Part shown: positions 52,440-62,579 of the stretch, one piece after another
How positions within the stretch are numbered: the stretch's first letter is position 1
How the letters are laid out: every line of letters starts with the position of its first letter
Source of the DNA: Amycolatopsis sp.
GTDB lineage: Bacteria > Actinomycetota > Actinomycetes > Mycobacteriales > Pseudonocardiaceae
Assembly: GCF_025464955.1 (NCBI RefSeq)
Contig: NZ_JAODNM010000072.1
Coordinates: 1 to 64,000, forward strand
DNA length: 64,000 nucleotides
Reading direction: 5' to 3'
Made by a program: the position numbers and the translations under genes
The notes under the pieces: model-generated
The model's input: the letters and a program-made list of their open reading frames with translations, nothing else
The model's database searches: none
Told to the model about the DNA's origin: nothing

Positions 52440-53459
52440 CTAGGTGTCCGCGCGGGCCTTGCTCGGCTGGACGCGCTTCGGCTCGCCGGGCATTTTGGGA
52501 TAGTCGGGCGGATACGGCATCTCGCCGAGACCGTGGTCACGCTCATCTCGGGCGTACCACTCCAGCAGTGTCTCGAGCCCGAACGACTGCTCGTTGATGG
52601 CCGCGTGCTGGTCGCCGTGCTCGGCCAGCCAGTCCGGCACGGTCAGCACGTCGAAGTCGTCCGGGTGAACCTCGCCCAGCTGCGCCCAGGTGAGCGGGGT
52701 GGACACGGTCGCGCGGGCGGTGCCGCGGACCGACCAGCTCGACGCGACCGTGCGATCCCGCGCGGCCTGGTTGTAGTCGAGGAAGACGCGTCCGGCGCGC
52801 TCCTCCTTCCACCACGCGATGGTCGCGCGCTCGGGGATGCGGCGCTCCACCTCGCGGCCGAGCGCGATGACCGCGTGCCGTACTTCGACGAAGTCCCATT
52901 CCGGCCGGATCCGCACGAGGACGTGCACCCCGCGGCCGCCCGAGGTCTTCGGGTAGCCGACCAGCCCAGCCGTATCGAGCACCTCGCGCACGGTGTCCGC
53001 CACGGCGACCGCGTCGGAGAAGCCGGCCGCGTCCGGCGGGTCGACGTCGATCCGGAGCTCGTCGGGGTGGTCGACGTCCGGGCGGCGCACCGGCCACGGG
53101 TGGAAATCGAGCGTGCCCAGGTTCGCCGCCCAGGCGAACACCGCGGGCTCGGTCGGGCAGACCTCCTCGGCCTTGCGGCCGGACGGGAAGGTGATCTCCA
53201 CCTTGTCCACCCACTCGGGCGCGCCCTTGGGCACCCGCTTCGCGTAGAACGGATCGCCGGTGACGCCGTCGACGAAGCGCTTCAACGTTGTCGGGCGCTC
53301 CCCGATCGCGCGCAGCAGCGGCTCGCCGACGGCGATGTAGTACTCCACGACCTGGCGCTTGGTGATGCCGCGCTCGGGGAAGTACACCTTGTCCGGGCTC
53401 GACACCCGGACCGACCGCCGGCCAACTTGGTACTCGATCGGATCGCCGTTCTTGGGCAT
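52440..53459 (-). CDS. LigD-type DNA polymerase/primase domain (PrimPol, NHEJ)
   Basis: 339 residues of the archaeo-eukaryotic primase-like LigD polymerase family. Motifs: KVYFPERGITKRQVVEYY, TLKRFVDGVTGDPFYAKRVP, ELRIDVDPPDAAGFSDAV (catalytic DxD), YPKTSGGRGVHVLVRI (SGGRGVH), RVFLDYNQAARDRTVASSWSVRGTARATVSTPLTW. It would fill gaps at double-strand breaks and can use ribonucleotides. ATG 53459; longer frame to 53654 is antisense to the next gene. Resembles stand-alone Rv3730c. No Ku gene is in the window. Confidence 0.92.
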   Translation of the reverse strand: MPKNGDPIEYQVGRRSVRVSSPDKVYFPERGITKRQVVEYYIAVGEPLLRAIGERPTTLKRFVDGVTGDPFYAKRVPKGAPEWVDKVEITFPSGRKAEEVCPTEPAVFAWAANLGTLDFHPWPVRRPDVDHPDELRIDVDPPDAAGFSDAVAVADTVREVLDTAGLVGYPKTSGGRGVHVLVRIRPEWDFVEVRHAVIALGREVERRIPERATIAWWKEERAGRVFLDYNQAARDRTVASSWSVRGTARATVSTPLTWAQLGEVHPDDFDVLTVPDWLAEHGDQHAAINEQSFGLETLLEWYARDERDHGLGEMPYPPDYPKMPGEPKRVQPSKARADT

Positions 53460-53537
53460 GGCGACACGGTAACCGGGGACACCGACATTCTGCCGGGCCA
53501 TTTCACCGGGTTCGGGCCCTGCCCTACCGTGGGGAGC

Positions 53538-54212
53538 ATGTCCGGCCGACTGAAACTCATCGTGGCGCTCGCGCTGCTCGCCGTGCTCGTCACGGCTGCG
53601 TTCGTGCTGCCCGTGCCCAGCCCGGCCGAACTGCGCACCTGGGCCGGCGGTCACGGCGTGAGCACGGCGCTGCTGCTCCTGGTGGCGTACTCGCTGCTGA
53701 CCGTGATCCCGATCCCACGCACGGTGTTCAACCTCGCCGCCGGGCTGCTGCTGGGCAACTTCGTCGGCATCGTGGTCGCGATCGTCGCCACTACGATCGC
53801 GTCCGGCCTCGCGTTCGGCCTCGCCCGGCTCCTCGGCCGTGACCTGGTGTCACGGCATCTGCACCGAAAGTCGGTCCGGGCGGTCAACGACCGGCTGTCC
53901 GGCGGTGGTGTGCTGGCGATCACCTCGCTGCGGCTGATCCCGGTGGTCCCGTTCGCCCCGCTGAGCTACTGCTGCGGGATCTCCTCGGTCCGACTGGGGC
54001 CGTATCTCCTGGGGACGGCCCTCGGCAGCCTGCCCGGGACGGTCGCGGTGGTCATCCTCGGCGACGCCCTCACCGGCGACACGCCACCGGCGCTGTTGGC
54101 CTGTTATGGGGTCTTTGCCCTCGTTGGCGCGGTCGGCCTGGTCAAAGTGCTACGCACCAGGGTGCCCGCACCGGCCGAACCGGAATTGGCCGACTCGACA
54201 CCCGCTGGCTGA
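53538..54212 (+). CDS. TVP38/TMEM64 (VTT-domain) membrane protein
   Basis: 224 residues with about five transmembrane segments. The VTT pattern PIPRTVFNLAAGLLLGNFVGIVVAIVATTIASGLAFGLARLLGRD...RLIPVVPFAPLSYCCGISSVRLGPYLLGTALGSLPGTV matches DedA-like TVP38 proteins, putative lipid scramblases/transporters. ATG 53538 has GTGGGGAGC upstream; it is divergent from the LigD-type gene (78 bases). Confidence 0.9.
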   Translation: MSGRLKLIVALALLAVLVTAAFVLPVPSPAELRTWAGGHGVSTALLLLVAYSLLTVIPIPRTVFNLAAGLLLGNFVGIVVAIVATTIASGLAFGLARLLGRDLVSRHLHRKSVRAVNDRLSGGGVLAITSLRLIPVVPFAPLSYCCGISSVRLGPYLLGTALGSLPGTVAVVILGDALTGDTPPALLACYGVFALVGAVGLVKVLRTRVPAPAEPELADSTPAG

Positions 54213-54277
54213 CGCTGCGGCGGAACGCCGCCCCGCTACACTCGATCGGGTGCGCCGGGCAAGGTTGCGCACAGTTG

Positions 54278-56053
54278 ATGCCACCATCGCGAAAGCCACC
54301 ATCGCGGGATATTTCGTCAGGAGCAGGCGCTATCGACACCGGTCAGCTGATCGCAGGGCACTACCGCCTGGTCGAACACATCGGCAGCGGTGCCATGGGC
54401 GTGGTCTGGCGCGCCATCGATGTGCGTCTCGAACGCTCTGTCGCGGTCAAACAGATCCTCGCCCAGCCAGGATTGTCCGAGGCCGAGCGCGACAACATGC
54501 GCCAGCGCGCCATGCGCGAGGCGAAGAACGCAGCTCGCCTGCAGCATCCCAACGCGATCGTCGTGTTCGACATCGCCGAGCACGGCGGCGACCCCTGCCT
54601 GGTGATGGAATACCTGCCCGGCCGCAGTCTGTCCGCCCTGCTGGGCGAAGAGCAGACGCTGCCGCTGTCGCAGGTCGCCCGGATCGGCGAGCAGGTCGCG
54701 TCGGCGCTGGTGGCCGCGCACCGCGCCGGGATCGTGCACCGCGACGTCAAGCCCGGGAACATCCTGCTCGACGACCACGGCACGGTGAAGATCACCGACT
54801 TCGGCATCTCCCGCGCCGCAGGCGACATGGCGCTCACCCAGACCGGCCTGATCGGCGGCACCCCGGCCTACCTGGCGCCCGAACTGGCCAGGGGCTCGGA
54901 CCCGGTGCCCAGCTCGGACGTCTTCGCGCTCGGCGCCACGCTGTACCAGGCGCTGGAGGGCGAGACCCCGTATGGAAACAGCTCCAACCAGCTGGCCCTG
55001 CTCTACGCGGCGGCGAACGGCAACATCAACCCGCCGAAGCAGTCCGGCGCGGCCACGGCGCTGTTGATGCACCTGCTGCGCACGAACCCCGAAGAGCGGC
55101 CCACCATGGCCGAGGCGCGCGACAGGCTCGCCGCGCTGGCTGCGCAGGAGCCCACTCCGCCCGGCACGGAGGTCTCACCGGCGCTGTTCAGCACCGGCAA
55201 CGGCGCGGGCCGACAGCCCGTAACCCCGCTCGCCGAGCCCGCGGGAATCCGGACACCCGGCGGCTCCAGGCCGCCATGGCAGCGCGTCGAGCCTGCCGCC
55301 GTCCAGCAGGCCCCCGCTGCTCCACCGATGACCCCGCCGCGCCCGGTGAACCCGCCGCCGACCGCAGCGTACATGCCCACCCAGGCACGTCCGCCTGCCC
55401 AGCAGCAGCCACGCTCGGGACCGATCCCCATCCAGCAGCGCCCCGCCGCGCCCCGCCGGCCCGCCGCGGCGCCAAGGTCCCCGAACTCGGGAAACAGACC
55501 GCCGGACTCGAAGCGCAAGATGGCGCTGTACGCGTCCATCGGCGCCGGTGTCGTGGTGGTCGCCGTCGTGGTGTTCCTGATCCTCAGCTCCGGCACTGAC
55601 AACAAGAAGACGTCCACCGGCTCGTCGCCCAGCGGCTCGCAGTCGAACTCGTCTCAGCAGAGCAGCTCCGGCGCACAGACGCCGTCGAGCCCTGCCGCCT
55701 CAGCGCTCGGACAGACTCCGAACACCGGTGGCTCTGTCGGGTACACACCCGCCGGGAATTTCGTGCTCAAGTACTTCGGCGAAAAGGGGTCGGACCTGGC
55801 GTGGACCATGCTGACGCCCGCGGCACAGGAAGTCTTCGGCAACCAGACCGCGTTCGCCCAGTACTGGAGCCAGTTTCAGAAGGACATCCCGGCCAAGACC
55901 GCACGCGCCGACAAGGGACTGAACGCCGACGGCTCGGTTGACATGTACGTGGACATGGGTTCGCTCGGTCGTCGATCGTTCCGCGTGGTCAGTACGGCCG
56001 ACGGCCTGAAGATCGACGCGAACACGAAGGTAGACGGCCTCCCGACGTCGTAA
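54278..56053 (+). CDS. Transmembrane Ser/Thr protein kinase (PknB-like)
   Basis: 591 residues. Kinase domain about 27-285: Gly loop IGSGAMGVVW, VAVKQ Lys, GIVHRDVKPGNIL, ITDFGISRAAGD, GTPAYLAPELARG. A Pro-rich linker (about 320-425) leads to one transmembrane helix (ALYASIGAGVVVVAVVVFLIL) and an extracytoplasmic Ser/Gln linker with a C-terminal ~100-residue domain (FVLKYFGEKGSDLAWTMLTPAAQEVFGN...) that is not PASTA; its ligand is unknown. ATG 54278 (a TTG precedes it). Likely signals envelope state through phosphorylation. Confidence 0.93.
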   Translation: MPPSRKPPSRDISSGAGAIDTGQLIAGHYRLVEHIGSGAMGVVWRAIDVRLERSVAVKQILAQPGLSEAERDNMRQRAMREAKNAARLQHPNAIVVFDIAEHGGDPCLVMEYLPGRSLSALLGEEQTLPLSQVARIGEQVASALVAAHRAGIVHRDVKPGNILLDDHGTVKITDFGISRAAGDMALTQTGLIGGTPAYLAPELARGSDPVPSSDVFALGATLYQALEGETPYGNSSNQLALLYAAANGNINPPKQSGAATALLMHLLRTNPEERPTMAEARDRLAALAAQEPTPPGTEVSPALFSTGNGAGRQPVTPLAEPAGIRTPGGSRPPWQRVEPAAVQQAPAAPPMTPPRPVNPPPTAAYMPTQARPPAQQQPRSGPIPIQQRPAAPRRPAAAPRSPNSGNRPPDSKRKMALYASIGAGVVVVAVVVFLILSSGTDNKKTSTGSSPSGSQSNSSQQSSSGAQTPSSPAASALGQTPNTGGSVGYTPAGNFVLKYFGEKGSDLAWTMLTPAAQEVFGNQTAFAQYWSQFQKDIPAKTARADKGLNADGSVDMYVDMGSLGRRSFRVVSTADGLKIDANTKVDGLPTS

Positions 56054-56116
56054 CTTTGACACGCCGGTTACGTGGCGACAGGTGCGCGGACCGGGGTTCG
56101 TGGCCTACCGTGGGGC

Positions 56117-56422
56117 ATGGCCGATATCGGACCAACCGGGTCGGGCCCACATCCTCGCTTCCACGAGGACCTCGTCGGGCTGGATCCGTTCGACCCCGAA
56201 GCACGAGCCTTCGCCGAGCACCTGGACCGGATCGAACGCTGCGGTCCCAACTTCACCATCGAGGCCTCCATCAGCGGCGTTGCCGATTTCGCCGAGTCCA
56301 GCAACCGCCTCGGCGGGCTGCGCTGGTGGGCGTCGGTCGCGCTGGTGATCCTGATCATCTTCGGCGTCCTGGTCGCCGCTTGGGACATTGTCGGGCAGGC
56401 CATCACCTGGCTCGGCTGGTAG
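56117..56422 (+). CDS. Hypothetical small membrane protein
   Basis: 101 residues: soluble N-terminal ~70 residues (FHEDLVGLDPFDPEARAFAEHLDRIERCGPNFTIEASISGVADFAESSNR) and one C-terminal transmembrane helix (WWASVALVILIIFGVLVAAWDIV). No family recognised. ATG 56117 with TGGGGC upstream; 63 bases after the kinase stop on the same strand, so it could be cotranscribed. Confidence 0.75.
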   Translation: MADIGPTGSGPHPRFHEDLVGLDPFDPEARAFAEHLDRIERCGPNFTIEASISGVADFAESSNRLGGLRWWASVALVILIIFGVLVAAWDIVGQAITWLGW

Positions 56423-56494
56423 TTCTTACCGACTGCGGACAGTGGGCGCGTTCACGCCCGCAGACCGGGCGGAGGGGGCTCCGGCAGGCGTACC

Positions 56495-56935
56495 GTGAAA
56501 CGCGTGAAAGGCATGAAACCCGTCGTCGGCGCCACCCCTCGTGTAGTGAAATCCGAGCAGGAGTGGCGGGAGCAATTGGGGCCCGAGGAGTACGCGGTGC
56601 TCCGTCAGGCCGGCACCGAACGTCCGTTCGTCGGTGAGTACACCGACACCACCGAGACCGGCGTCTACGAGTGCCGCGCATGCGGGGCGGAGCTGTTCCG
56701 CAGCGACACGAAGTTCGAAAGTCACTGCGGCTGGCCGTCCTTCTTCGACCCGGCAGACACCAAGGCCGTCATCCTGCGCGAAGACCGCGAGATGGGGATG
56801 AAGCGCGTCGAGGTCCTGTGCGCGTCCTGCCACAGCCACCTCGGCCACGTCTTCGAGGGCGAGGGTTACAACACCCCCACCGACCAGCGCTACTGCATCA
56901 ACTCCATCTCACTGAAGATGGTGCCCAAGCCGTAA
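56495..56935 (+). CDS. msrB: Peptide-methionine (R)-S-oxide reductase
   Basis: 146 residues. MsrB repairs methionine-R-sulfoxide. Zinc ligands are in YECRACGAEL and VEVLCASCHSHLGHVF (two CxxC), the fold motif is SHCGWPSFFDP, and the catalytic Cys is in QRYCINSISL. GTG 56495 is used; ATG 56513 is an alternative start that leaves the domain intact. Confidence 0.95.
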   Translation: MKRVKGMKPVVGATPRVVKSEQEWREQLGPEEYAVLRQAGTERPFVGEYTDTTETGVYECRACGAELFRSDTKFESHCGWPSFFDPADTKAVILREDREMGMKRVEVLCASCHSHLGHVFEGEGYNTPTDQRYCINSISLKMVPKP

Positions 56936-57297
56936 CCTGTCGAAAGCCACCTGGCCCCGCTCCCCGGCGTTAACGTCGACAAAGCACACGTCGTGGGGGC
57001 AGGGGCGAGGCAAATGAGCGATCCCTGGGACCATTCGGGCAGCTAGTGCACTGGGCGCAGTACGCCTGGTGGGTGCCGCTCTGGATTGGCGTGATGACCA
57101 GCCCGGGCATGCTGGCGAAACAGAGCCCGGCTCGGGCACTGCCCAGCGTTTACGATGGCCCCGACCGGCAGCACGACCTTCGGCCCTTACGGTCGCGAAC
57201 AACGGCCTCGCAACTTACCCCGACCAGGCACTCGCCACGGCGCTGCTGCATCGCAGGCTCAAGCCCGAGGCCTTGGCTTCACCCGGAGGCCGTTGAG
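56936..57297. other. 362-base gap without a clear gene
   Basis: A ten-codon ORF (57014-57046, MSDPWDHSGS) is followed by frames around 57046-57296 with a hydrophobic stretch (WWVPLWIGVMTSPGMLAK) and then, in another frame, LATYPDQALATALLHRRLKPEAL. These look like pieces of a decayed small gene on the plus strand, but no family could be assigned. The downstream end abuts the stop of the convergent CoA transferase. Confidence 0.4.
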
Positions 57298-58644
57298 TTA
57301 CCACACAGGCGCGTCGCTGCCCGGTAGGTGCGTGCCGTCCGTCCACATCGGACTCGCGCCGGGCAGGACACCCGGTGCCCGCACGTGGGTCAGCCTGCCG
57401 AACTGGCTCTCGGTTTGGTCGAGCAGATCGCTGATGTCCGGCAGCTCACCAGCAGAATCCTTTCGACCCAAGGAATCCAGCCAGTTCCCGGTCGCCGCGA
57501 GCGACAGCTTCGCGTGCCAGCTGCCACCTTCGGCGACCTGACGTCGCACAGCCGTCATGACAGCTGCGGCAGCGAGCCAACCGGTGGCGTGGTCCAGCGC
57601 CTGTGCCGGAAGCGGCCGAGGTTCGTCAAGCCCTTCCTCGGCGGCGATACCGCTCGCCATCTGCACGAGGCTGTCGAACCCGCGCCGACCCGCCCAGGGA
57701 CCGGACGGCCCGTACGCGGAAATGTCGACCACGACCAGGCCGGGGCGCAGCTCGAACAGCTCGTCGAGGCTGAACCCCTGCTTCGCCAGAGCGCCCGGCC
57801 GGAACGACTGGATGAGCACGTCGGCGCGGCTGACCAGCTTGCGCAAGCGGTTGCGGCCGCCGTCGATGGTCAGGTTGATGTGCGTCGAGCGTTTGCCCAG
57901 TCCGGTGTCGATCACCAGCGGACGCACTGTCGGCAGGTGAGCGGCGCCGACGTGCAGGACGTTGGCGCCGTGCGCGGCCAACGTCCGTCCGGCGACGGGG
58001 CCGGCGATGACGTGGGTCAGGTCGAGGATCCGCAGGCCGCCCGCGGCCCGGTCCGAATCCCACAGCGCCCGCTGGGGCGCGTCCCCGGCCTGTTCGAGGT
58101 CGACCAGCGGCGACGCGGCGACGGCCTGGCCCTGCGGATGCGCGCGCCACTCGTCCGCGCTACGCATCAGCGCGGCAGCGCCGCCCGACCAGATGACGGC
58201 TTCCTGGACCTCTTGCGCGGTCTTCCCTGCGACGACCGCCGCGATGGCGTCCTTGGTGGCCGGGGCCCCGAGGGCCCAGCACACCGCCGACACGTGGTCC
58301 GGGTAGTTGCAGTGCAGGCGGACCCAGCCGTCCCTGGCCCGGTAGTCACCCGAAAGCGGTGCCCACCCGGCGCCCGGGGACTCGCCGTCGACCAGCAGGT
58401 GCCGCTCGCTCTGGAACGCCGCGGCCGCGTGCCGCGTGTCCACCACGACTTGACCGGGTTCGATCCCGCGCAGCCGCAGCAGTTCGGCGGCGGCCAGCGT
58501 CGTTGCCGCGACAGCGGTGGACGCCGCGGCAGCGACGCGGAACGGCCCGGGCAAGACGGATTCGTCGCCGGTGAGCTCGACGGCGTCCGGCTCGAGCGCG
58601 TCGCCCGTCAGGTTCTTCCACAGCCCGGTCAGTTCGGAATTCAT
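57298..58644 (-). CDS. CoA transferase family III (CaiB/BaiF-like)
   Basis: 448 residues: LRILDLTHVIAGPVAGRTLAAHGANVLHV, NLTIDGGRNRLRKLVSRADVLIQSFRPGAL, LFELRPGLVVVDISAYGPSGPWAGRRGFDSLVQMASGIA define CaiB/BaiF. The usual catalytic Asp region (LDLTHVIAGP...) is preceded by a ~200-residue N-terminal half that looks like a second, divergent CoA-transferase lobe. Acyl substrate unknown. It ends next to a gap with gene debris; upstream it is 37 bases from hemQ. Confidence 0.85.
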   Translation of the reverse strand: MNSELTGLWKNLTGDALEPDAVELTGDESVLPGPFRVAAAASTAVAATTLAAAELLRLRGIEPGQVVVDTRHAAAAFQSERHLLVDGESPGAGWAPLSGDYRARDGWVRLHCNYPDHVSAVCWALGAPATKDAIAAVVAGKTAQEVQEAVIWSGGAAALMRSADEWRAHPQGQAVAASPLVDLEQAGDAPQRALWDSDRAAGGLRILDLTHVIAGPVAGRTLAAHGANVLHVGAAHLPTVRPLVIDTGLGKRSTHINLTIDGGRNRLRKLVSRADVLIQSFRPGALAKQGFSLDELFELRPGLVVVDISAYGPSGPWAGRRGFDSLVQMASGIAAEEGLDEPRPLPAQALDHATGWLAAAAVMTAVRRQVAEGGSWHAKLSLAATGNWLDSLGRKDSAGELPDISDLLDQTESQFGRLTHVRAPGVLPGASPMWTDGTHLPGSDAPVW

Positions 58645-58681
58645 CAGACCACCTCGGTCTCGGACGCCCGGGCGGGCAAGG

Positions 58682-59374
58682 TCACGGCAGGTTGGTGATC
58701 AGGTCGGTGGGGTCGACCTTCGTGCCGGTGTAGAACGGGACCTCTTCGCGCACGTGCCGGCGCGCCTCGGTGGACCGCAGGTGCCGCATGAGGTCGACGA
58801 TGCGGTGCAATTCGTCCGCCTCGAACGCCAGGATCCACTCGTAGTCGCCGAGCGCGAACGCCGGGACCGTGTTGGCGCGGACGTCCGGGTAGTCCCTGGC
58901 CTCCATGCCGTGGTCTGCGAGCATCTTGCGGCGCTCGTCGTCGGGCAGGAGGTACCACTCGTAGGACCGGACGAACGGGTACACGCAGACGTACTTGTGC
59001 GCTTCTTCCCCGGCGATGAACGCGGGGACGTGGCTCTTGTTGAACTCGGCCGGCCGGTGCACGGCGACCTGGCTCCAGACCGGGCTCGACGCCTTGCCGA
59101 GCGGAGTGCGCCGGAAACCGGTGTACGCGGCCTGGATCTGCTCGATCTCCTCGGCGTGCCACCAGACGAGGTAGTCGGCGTCCGCGCGCAGGCCCGCGAC
59201 GTCGTACACCCCGCGCACCACGACGCCCTTGTCCGCGAGCGCGTCGAGGTATGCCGTCGTCTCGCTCGCCGCCGGGCCGCGGTCGTCAGGGAGCTTCCCC
59301 TGCTCGGCCTTGAACACCGACCACGCGGTGTAGACGATCTTGTCGTTGAGTTCGTTGTAGTTCAGCCGCGCCAT
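58682..59374 (-). CDS. hemQ: Coproheme decarboxylase HemQ
   Basis: HemQ performs the last step of the coproporphyrin-dependent haem route, decarboxylating coproheme to haem b with peroxide. The 230-residue chlorite-dismutase-fold protein shows [73 protein letters not shown] (catalytic Tyr and proximal His region) and [27 protein letters not shown]. It follows hemY by 33 bases. Confidence 0.95.
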   Translation of the reverse strand: MARLNYNELNDKIVYTAWSVFKAEQGKLPDDRGPAASETTAYLDALADKGVVVRGVYDVAGLRADADYLVWWHAEEIEQIQAAYTGFRRTPLGKASSPVWSQVAVHRPAEFNKSHVPAFIAGEEAHKYVCVYPFVRSYEWYLLPDDERRKMLADHGMEARDYPDVRANTVPAFALGDYEWILAFEADELHRIVDLMRHLRSTEARRHVREEVPFYTGTKVDPTDLITNLP

Positions 59375-59407
59375 AGGTCCATCTTGGCACTCGCGGTTTT
59401 CGGCCTG

Positions 59408-60850
59408 CTACCGCGCCAGCCATGACGTGATGCGCATCGCCGCCGCGTCGGCCGTGGCGACGCACGCCGGGAGCCCGACACCATGCAGGGTCGCGCCCGC
59501 GACGGCGAGGCCCGGCAGCTCGGCGACGGCCCGCTCGATCCGGTCGACGCGGTCGAGGTGTCCCCAGCCGTACTGCGGCAGTCCCCCGCCCCAGCGCGTG
59601 ACGACGGCGTCCAGCGGGTCCGTCGTGATGCCGGTGAGTTCGGCCAGGTCCGCCCGCACGACGCCGATCAGCTCCTCATCGGAGGCCTGCAGCGTCGCGA
59701 TGTCGCCGAACCGGCCGACCGAGCCGCGCAGCACCACCGGGGCGTCCGGGTCCTCGGTGCCCAGGTGTGCCCACTTGCGCGAAGAGAAGGTGAACGCCTT
59801 GGCCGCGAAGGGCGTCCCACCGGCATACCGCTCGCCGACTCCGATCAGCACGCCCGAGTCCTCGGGCAGTTTCGTCCCCGGCGGCAGCGCCAGCGCGACA
59901 ACGGCCATCGACGCGAGTTCCACCTCGCCGTAGGCGGCTGCGGCTTCGGGAGCGACGCCGTCCAGCAGACGACGCGCGGCGGGAGCCGGAACGGCGAGCA
60001 CCACGGCGTCGACGTCGAACGGGCTGTCGGCCGGCGCGTGCGCATGAGCGGCGGCACCGAACTCGAGATGCCAACCACTGGCAGTGTGGGACGTGTTGCG
60101 GGACAAGGTGCGAACCGTGGTCCCGAGCCGGACGTCCGCATTCGCCAGCTCCGCCAGCTTGTCGACGAGCGTGCCGAGGCCGCCGACAAGGGTGCCGAAG
60201 ACTGGTGCGGTGCTCGGCGAAGCGGGCATCAACTGCGAAGCGGCCTCCGTCAGCGAGATCGCTCCGGCGTCGACCTTGGCGGCCAGCGCGGGCATCACAG
60301 CGCGCAGGCCGAGCCCGTCGGCGCCGCCCGCGTACACGCCACCAAGCAGCGGGTCGACGAGCCTGTCGACGAGCTCGTCCCCGAACCGCTCCCGCAGCAG
60401 AGCGCCGAGAGCGACGTCTTCATGCTGCGGCAGCACCGGCGGCGGCAAGGTCGATTCCGCAGCGACAGCGCGACGGCCGTGTTCGGACAGCACGCCCGCA
60501 ACGGCGTCGGCCGAGGCCGGGACGCCCATGACAGTGCCGCTCGGCAGGCCGAGCACGGATCCGCCCGCGTGGACCTTCGCTCGGGCGCCGGTCGGGTGAA
60601 CGAGCAGGTCGCCGAGCCCGATCTCACGCACCAACGCCGTCATCTCGGGCCTGCGCGCGAGGAACGCCTCGGCACCGACGTCATAACGGCGTCCGGCCAG
60701 GTCGATCGTGCGGAGCTTGCCGCCCAGCGCCGAGGCCGACTCGAACACGGTGATCTCGACGGACGTCCCGAGCTCACGACGCAGCCGGTATGCGGCGACC
60801 AGCCCGGACAGCCCGCCGCCGACGACCGCGATGCGACTGCCGAGTGTCAT
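59408..60850 (-). CDS. hemY: Coproporphyrinogen III / protoporphyrinogen oxidase
   Basis: FAD oxidase of 480 residues. [20 protein letters not shown] (residues 7-26), [33 protein letters not shown] (dinucleotide and GG motif), [11 protein letters not shown] and the C-terminal [24 protein letters not shown] match. In actinobacteria with HemQ it most likely oxidises coproporphyrinogen III. ATG 60850 overlaps the hemE stop as ATGA; the frame open to 61000 lies inside hemE. Confidence 0.94.
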   Translation of the reverse strand: MTLGSRIAVVGGGLSGLVAAYRLRRELGTSVEITVFESASALGGKLRTIDLAGRRYDVGAEAFLARRPEMTALVREIGLGDLLVHPTGARAKVHAGGSVLGLPSGTVMGVPASADAVAGVLSEHGRRAVAAESTLPPPVLPQHEDVALGALLRERFGDELVDRLVDPLLGGVYAGGADGLGLRAVMPALAAKVDAGAISLTEAASQLMPASPSTAPVFGTLVGGLGTLVDKLAELANADVRLGTTVRTLSRNTSHTASGWHLEFGAAAHAHAPADSPFDVDAVVLAVPAPAARRLLDGVAPEAAAAYGEVELASMAVVALALPPGTKLPEDSGVLIGVGERYAGGTPFAAKAFTFSSRKWAHLGTEDPDAPVVLRGSVGRFGDIATLQASDEELIGVVRADLAELTGITTDPLDAVVTRWGGGLPQYGWGHLDRVDRIERAVAELPGLAVAGATLHGVGLPACVATADAAAMRITSWLAR

Positions 60851-61926
60851 GGTTCGAGTGAGTGGACGAGCCCGACGACCCTGGTCAGCACATCCGGGTC
60901 GACGCCGGGCAAGACGCCGTGGCCGAGGTTGAAGATGTGCCCGCCGGCCGAGCGGCCTTCCTCCACGATGCGGCGCACCTCGGCTTCGAGCACCGGCCAC
61001 GACGCGTGCAGCAGCGCCGGGTCGAGGTTGCCCTGGACCACGGGTACGGGCGCGCCGGGGACGGCCAGGCGGCGCACGGCCTCGTCGAGCGGGATGCGCC
61101 AGTCGATGCCGACGATGTCGGCCCCGGCGTCACGCATCGACGTCAGCAGCTCGCCGGTGCCGACCCCGAAGTGGATCTTCGGGACGTCGTACTCGGCGAC
61201 CCCGGCGAAGACCTTCGCCGAATGCGGCAGCACGAACTCACGGTAGTCGCGGACGGACAGCGCACCGGCCCAGGAGTCGAACAGCTGGACGGCGTCGACC
61301 CCGGCGTCGAGCTGGGCCCGCAGGAAGGTGAGCGCGATGTCGGCAAGCTTGCCCGCCAGCGCGTGCCAGACCTCGGGCTCCGAGTGCATGAGCGCCTTGG
61401 TCTTCGCGTGGTCGCGGCTCGGGCCGCCTTCGATGAGATAGGACGCCAACGTGAAGGGCGCGCCCGCGAAACCGATCAACGGGGTCTCGCCGAGCGACGA
61501 CACCAGCAGGCGGATGCCGTCGGCCACCCGCGAAACCTGCTCCGGCTCGAGCGTCGGCATGGCGTCGACGGCGGCCTTGGTGCGGATCGGGTGCTCCACC
61601 ACCGGCCCGGTGCCGGGGACGATTTCGACGCCGATCCCGGCCGCCTTCAGCGGCACCACGATGTCGCTGAACAAGATGGCCGCGTCGACATCGTGCCTGC
61701 GCACGGGCTGGATTGTGATCTCGGCGAGCATCTCCGGGTCGAAGCAGGAGTCGAGCATCGCGACGCCCTCGCGCAGCTTGCGGTACTCGGGCAGCGAGCG
61801 ACCGGCCTGCCGCATGAACCACACCGGCAACCTGGCCGGTCGGCCGCCTCGGGCGGCGACGAGGAACGGGGCGTCCGGCAGGGTGCGGCGGGCGCCCAGA
61901 GCGCGCGCCGGAGCTGTGTTTGACAT
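60847..61926 (-). CDS. hemE: Uroporphyrinogen decarboxylase
   Basis: 359 residues; decarboxylates uroporphyrinogen III to coproporphyrinogen III. Signature [20 protein letters not shown] (about 34-53, Arg residues bind substrate), [13 protein letters not shown] (Asp), [41 protein letters not shown] and [12 protein letters not shown] 61926 preferred (ATG 61944 in frame upstream). It heads the hemE-hemY-hemQ operon, which is divergent from the DUF3000 gene. Confidence 0.96.
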   Translation of the reverse strand: MSNTAPARALGARRTLPDAPFLVAARGGRPARLPVWFMRQAGRSLPEYRKLREGVAMLDSCFDPEMLAEITIQPVRRHDVDAAILFSDIVVPLKAAGIGVEIVPGTGPVVEHPIRTKAAVDAMPTLEPEQVSRVADGIRLLVSSLGETPLIGFAGAPFTLASYLIEGGPSRDHAKTKALMHSEPEVWHALAGKLADIALTFLRAQLDAGVDAVQLFDSWAGALSVRDYREFVLPHSAKVFAGVAEYDVPKIHFGVGTGELLTSMRDAGADIVGIDWRIPLDEAVRRLAVPGAPVPVVQGNLDPALLHASWPVLEAEVRRIVEEGRSAGGHIFNLGHGVLPGVDPDVLTRVVGLVHSLEP

Positions 61927-62015
61927 CAGGTCCCATGGTGCCATGCGACCCTGGACGCGGGTCCCTCGGCGCGTCTGCCCCGATCTGGAGCCCGCGCCGC
62001 CTTACAGTCGGGAAC

Positions 62016-62579
62016 GTGACCGCCATGACGCAAGCGCCCGAGCTGTTCCGCGAAGCCGTGGCGACGCTGCGATCCGTGCGGCCGAGGCCGGAAGTCGCAC
62101 TCGAAGAGATGCGCGCGCCGAAGCGACTCGCACCCTGGTCGTACGCGATCAGCTGCGAGATGACGGGCCCGGCCGACGTGCTGGCGTCGGGCAGGCTGGT
62201 GCTGCTGCACGACCCGGACGGCCAGGAAGGCTGGGACGGGCTCCTGCGCATGGTGCTGTACGTGCGCGCCGAACTGGACACCGAACTCGCGACCGACCCG
62301 TTCCTGCCGACCGTGGGCTGGTCGTGGCTGACCGATGCGCTCGAGACGTCCGGCGCGACCTGGACGGCACTCGGCGGGACGGTCACGGAAACGTCGTCGG
62401 CCCGCTTCGGCGACATCTCGGGCCCGACGACCACCGACGACCTCGAACTGCGGGCGTCCTGGACGCCCACCGACGCCGACCTCCGGCCGCACGGCGACGC
62501 CTTCTGCCAGGTGATGGCCAGCGTCGTCGGCCTGCCGCCGGTCGGCGTGACGTTCTTCGGCCAGCGGCAAGGCTCGTAG
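62016..62579 (+). CDS. DUF3000 family protein
   Basis: 187 residues: LFREAVATLRSVRPRPEVALEEMRAPKRLAPWSYAISCEM, GRLVLLHDPDGQEGWDGLLRMVLYVRAELDTELATDPFLPTVGWSWLTDAL, FCQVMASVVGLPPVGVTFF. This is DUF3000, an actinobacterial protein of unknown function that habitually sits divergent to hemE. GTG 62016 is used (ATG 62025 also possible); the upstream frame to 61920 overlaps hemE. Confidence 0.9.
   Translation: MTAMTQAPELFREAVATLRSVRPRPEVALEEMRAPKRLAPWSYAISCEMTGPADVLASGRLVLLHDPDGQEGWDGLLRMVLYVRAELDTELATDPFLPTVGWSWLTDALETSGATWTALGGTVTETSSARFGDISGPTTTDDLELRASWTPTDADLRPHGDAFCQVMASVVGLPPVGVTFFGQRQGS

Noticed and set aside
56621-56640. LexA-like sequence CGAACGTCCGTTCG inside msrB
   Set aside because: Lies well inside coding sequence, weaker match and no gene start follows.
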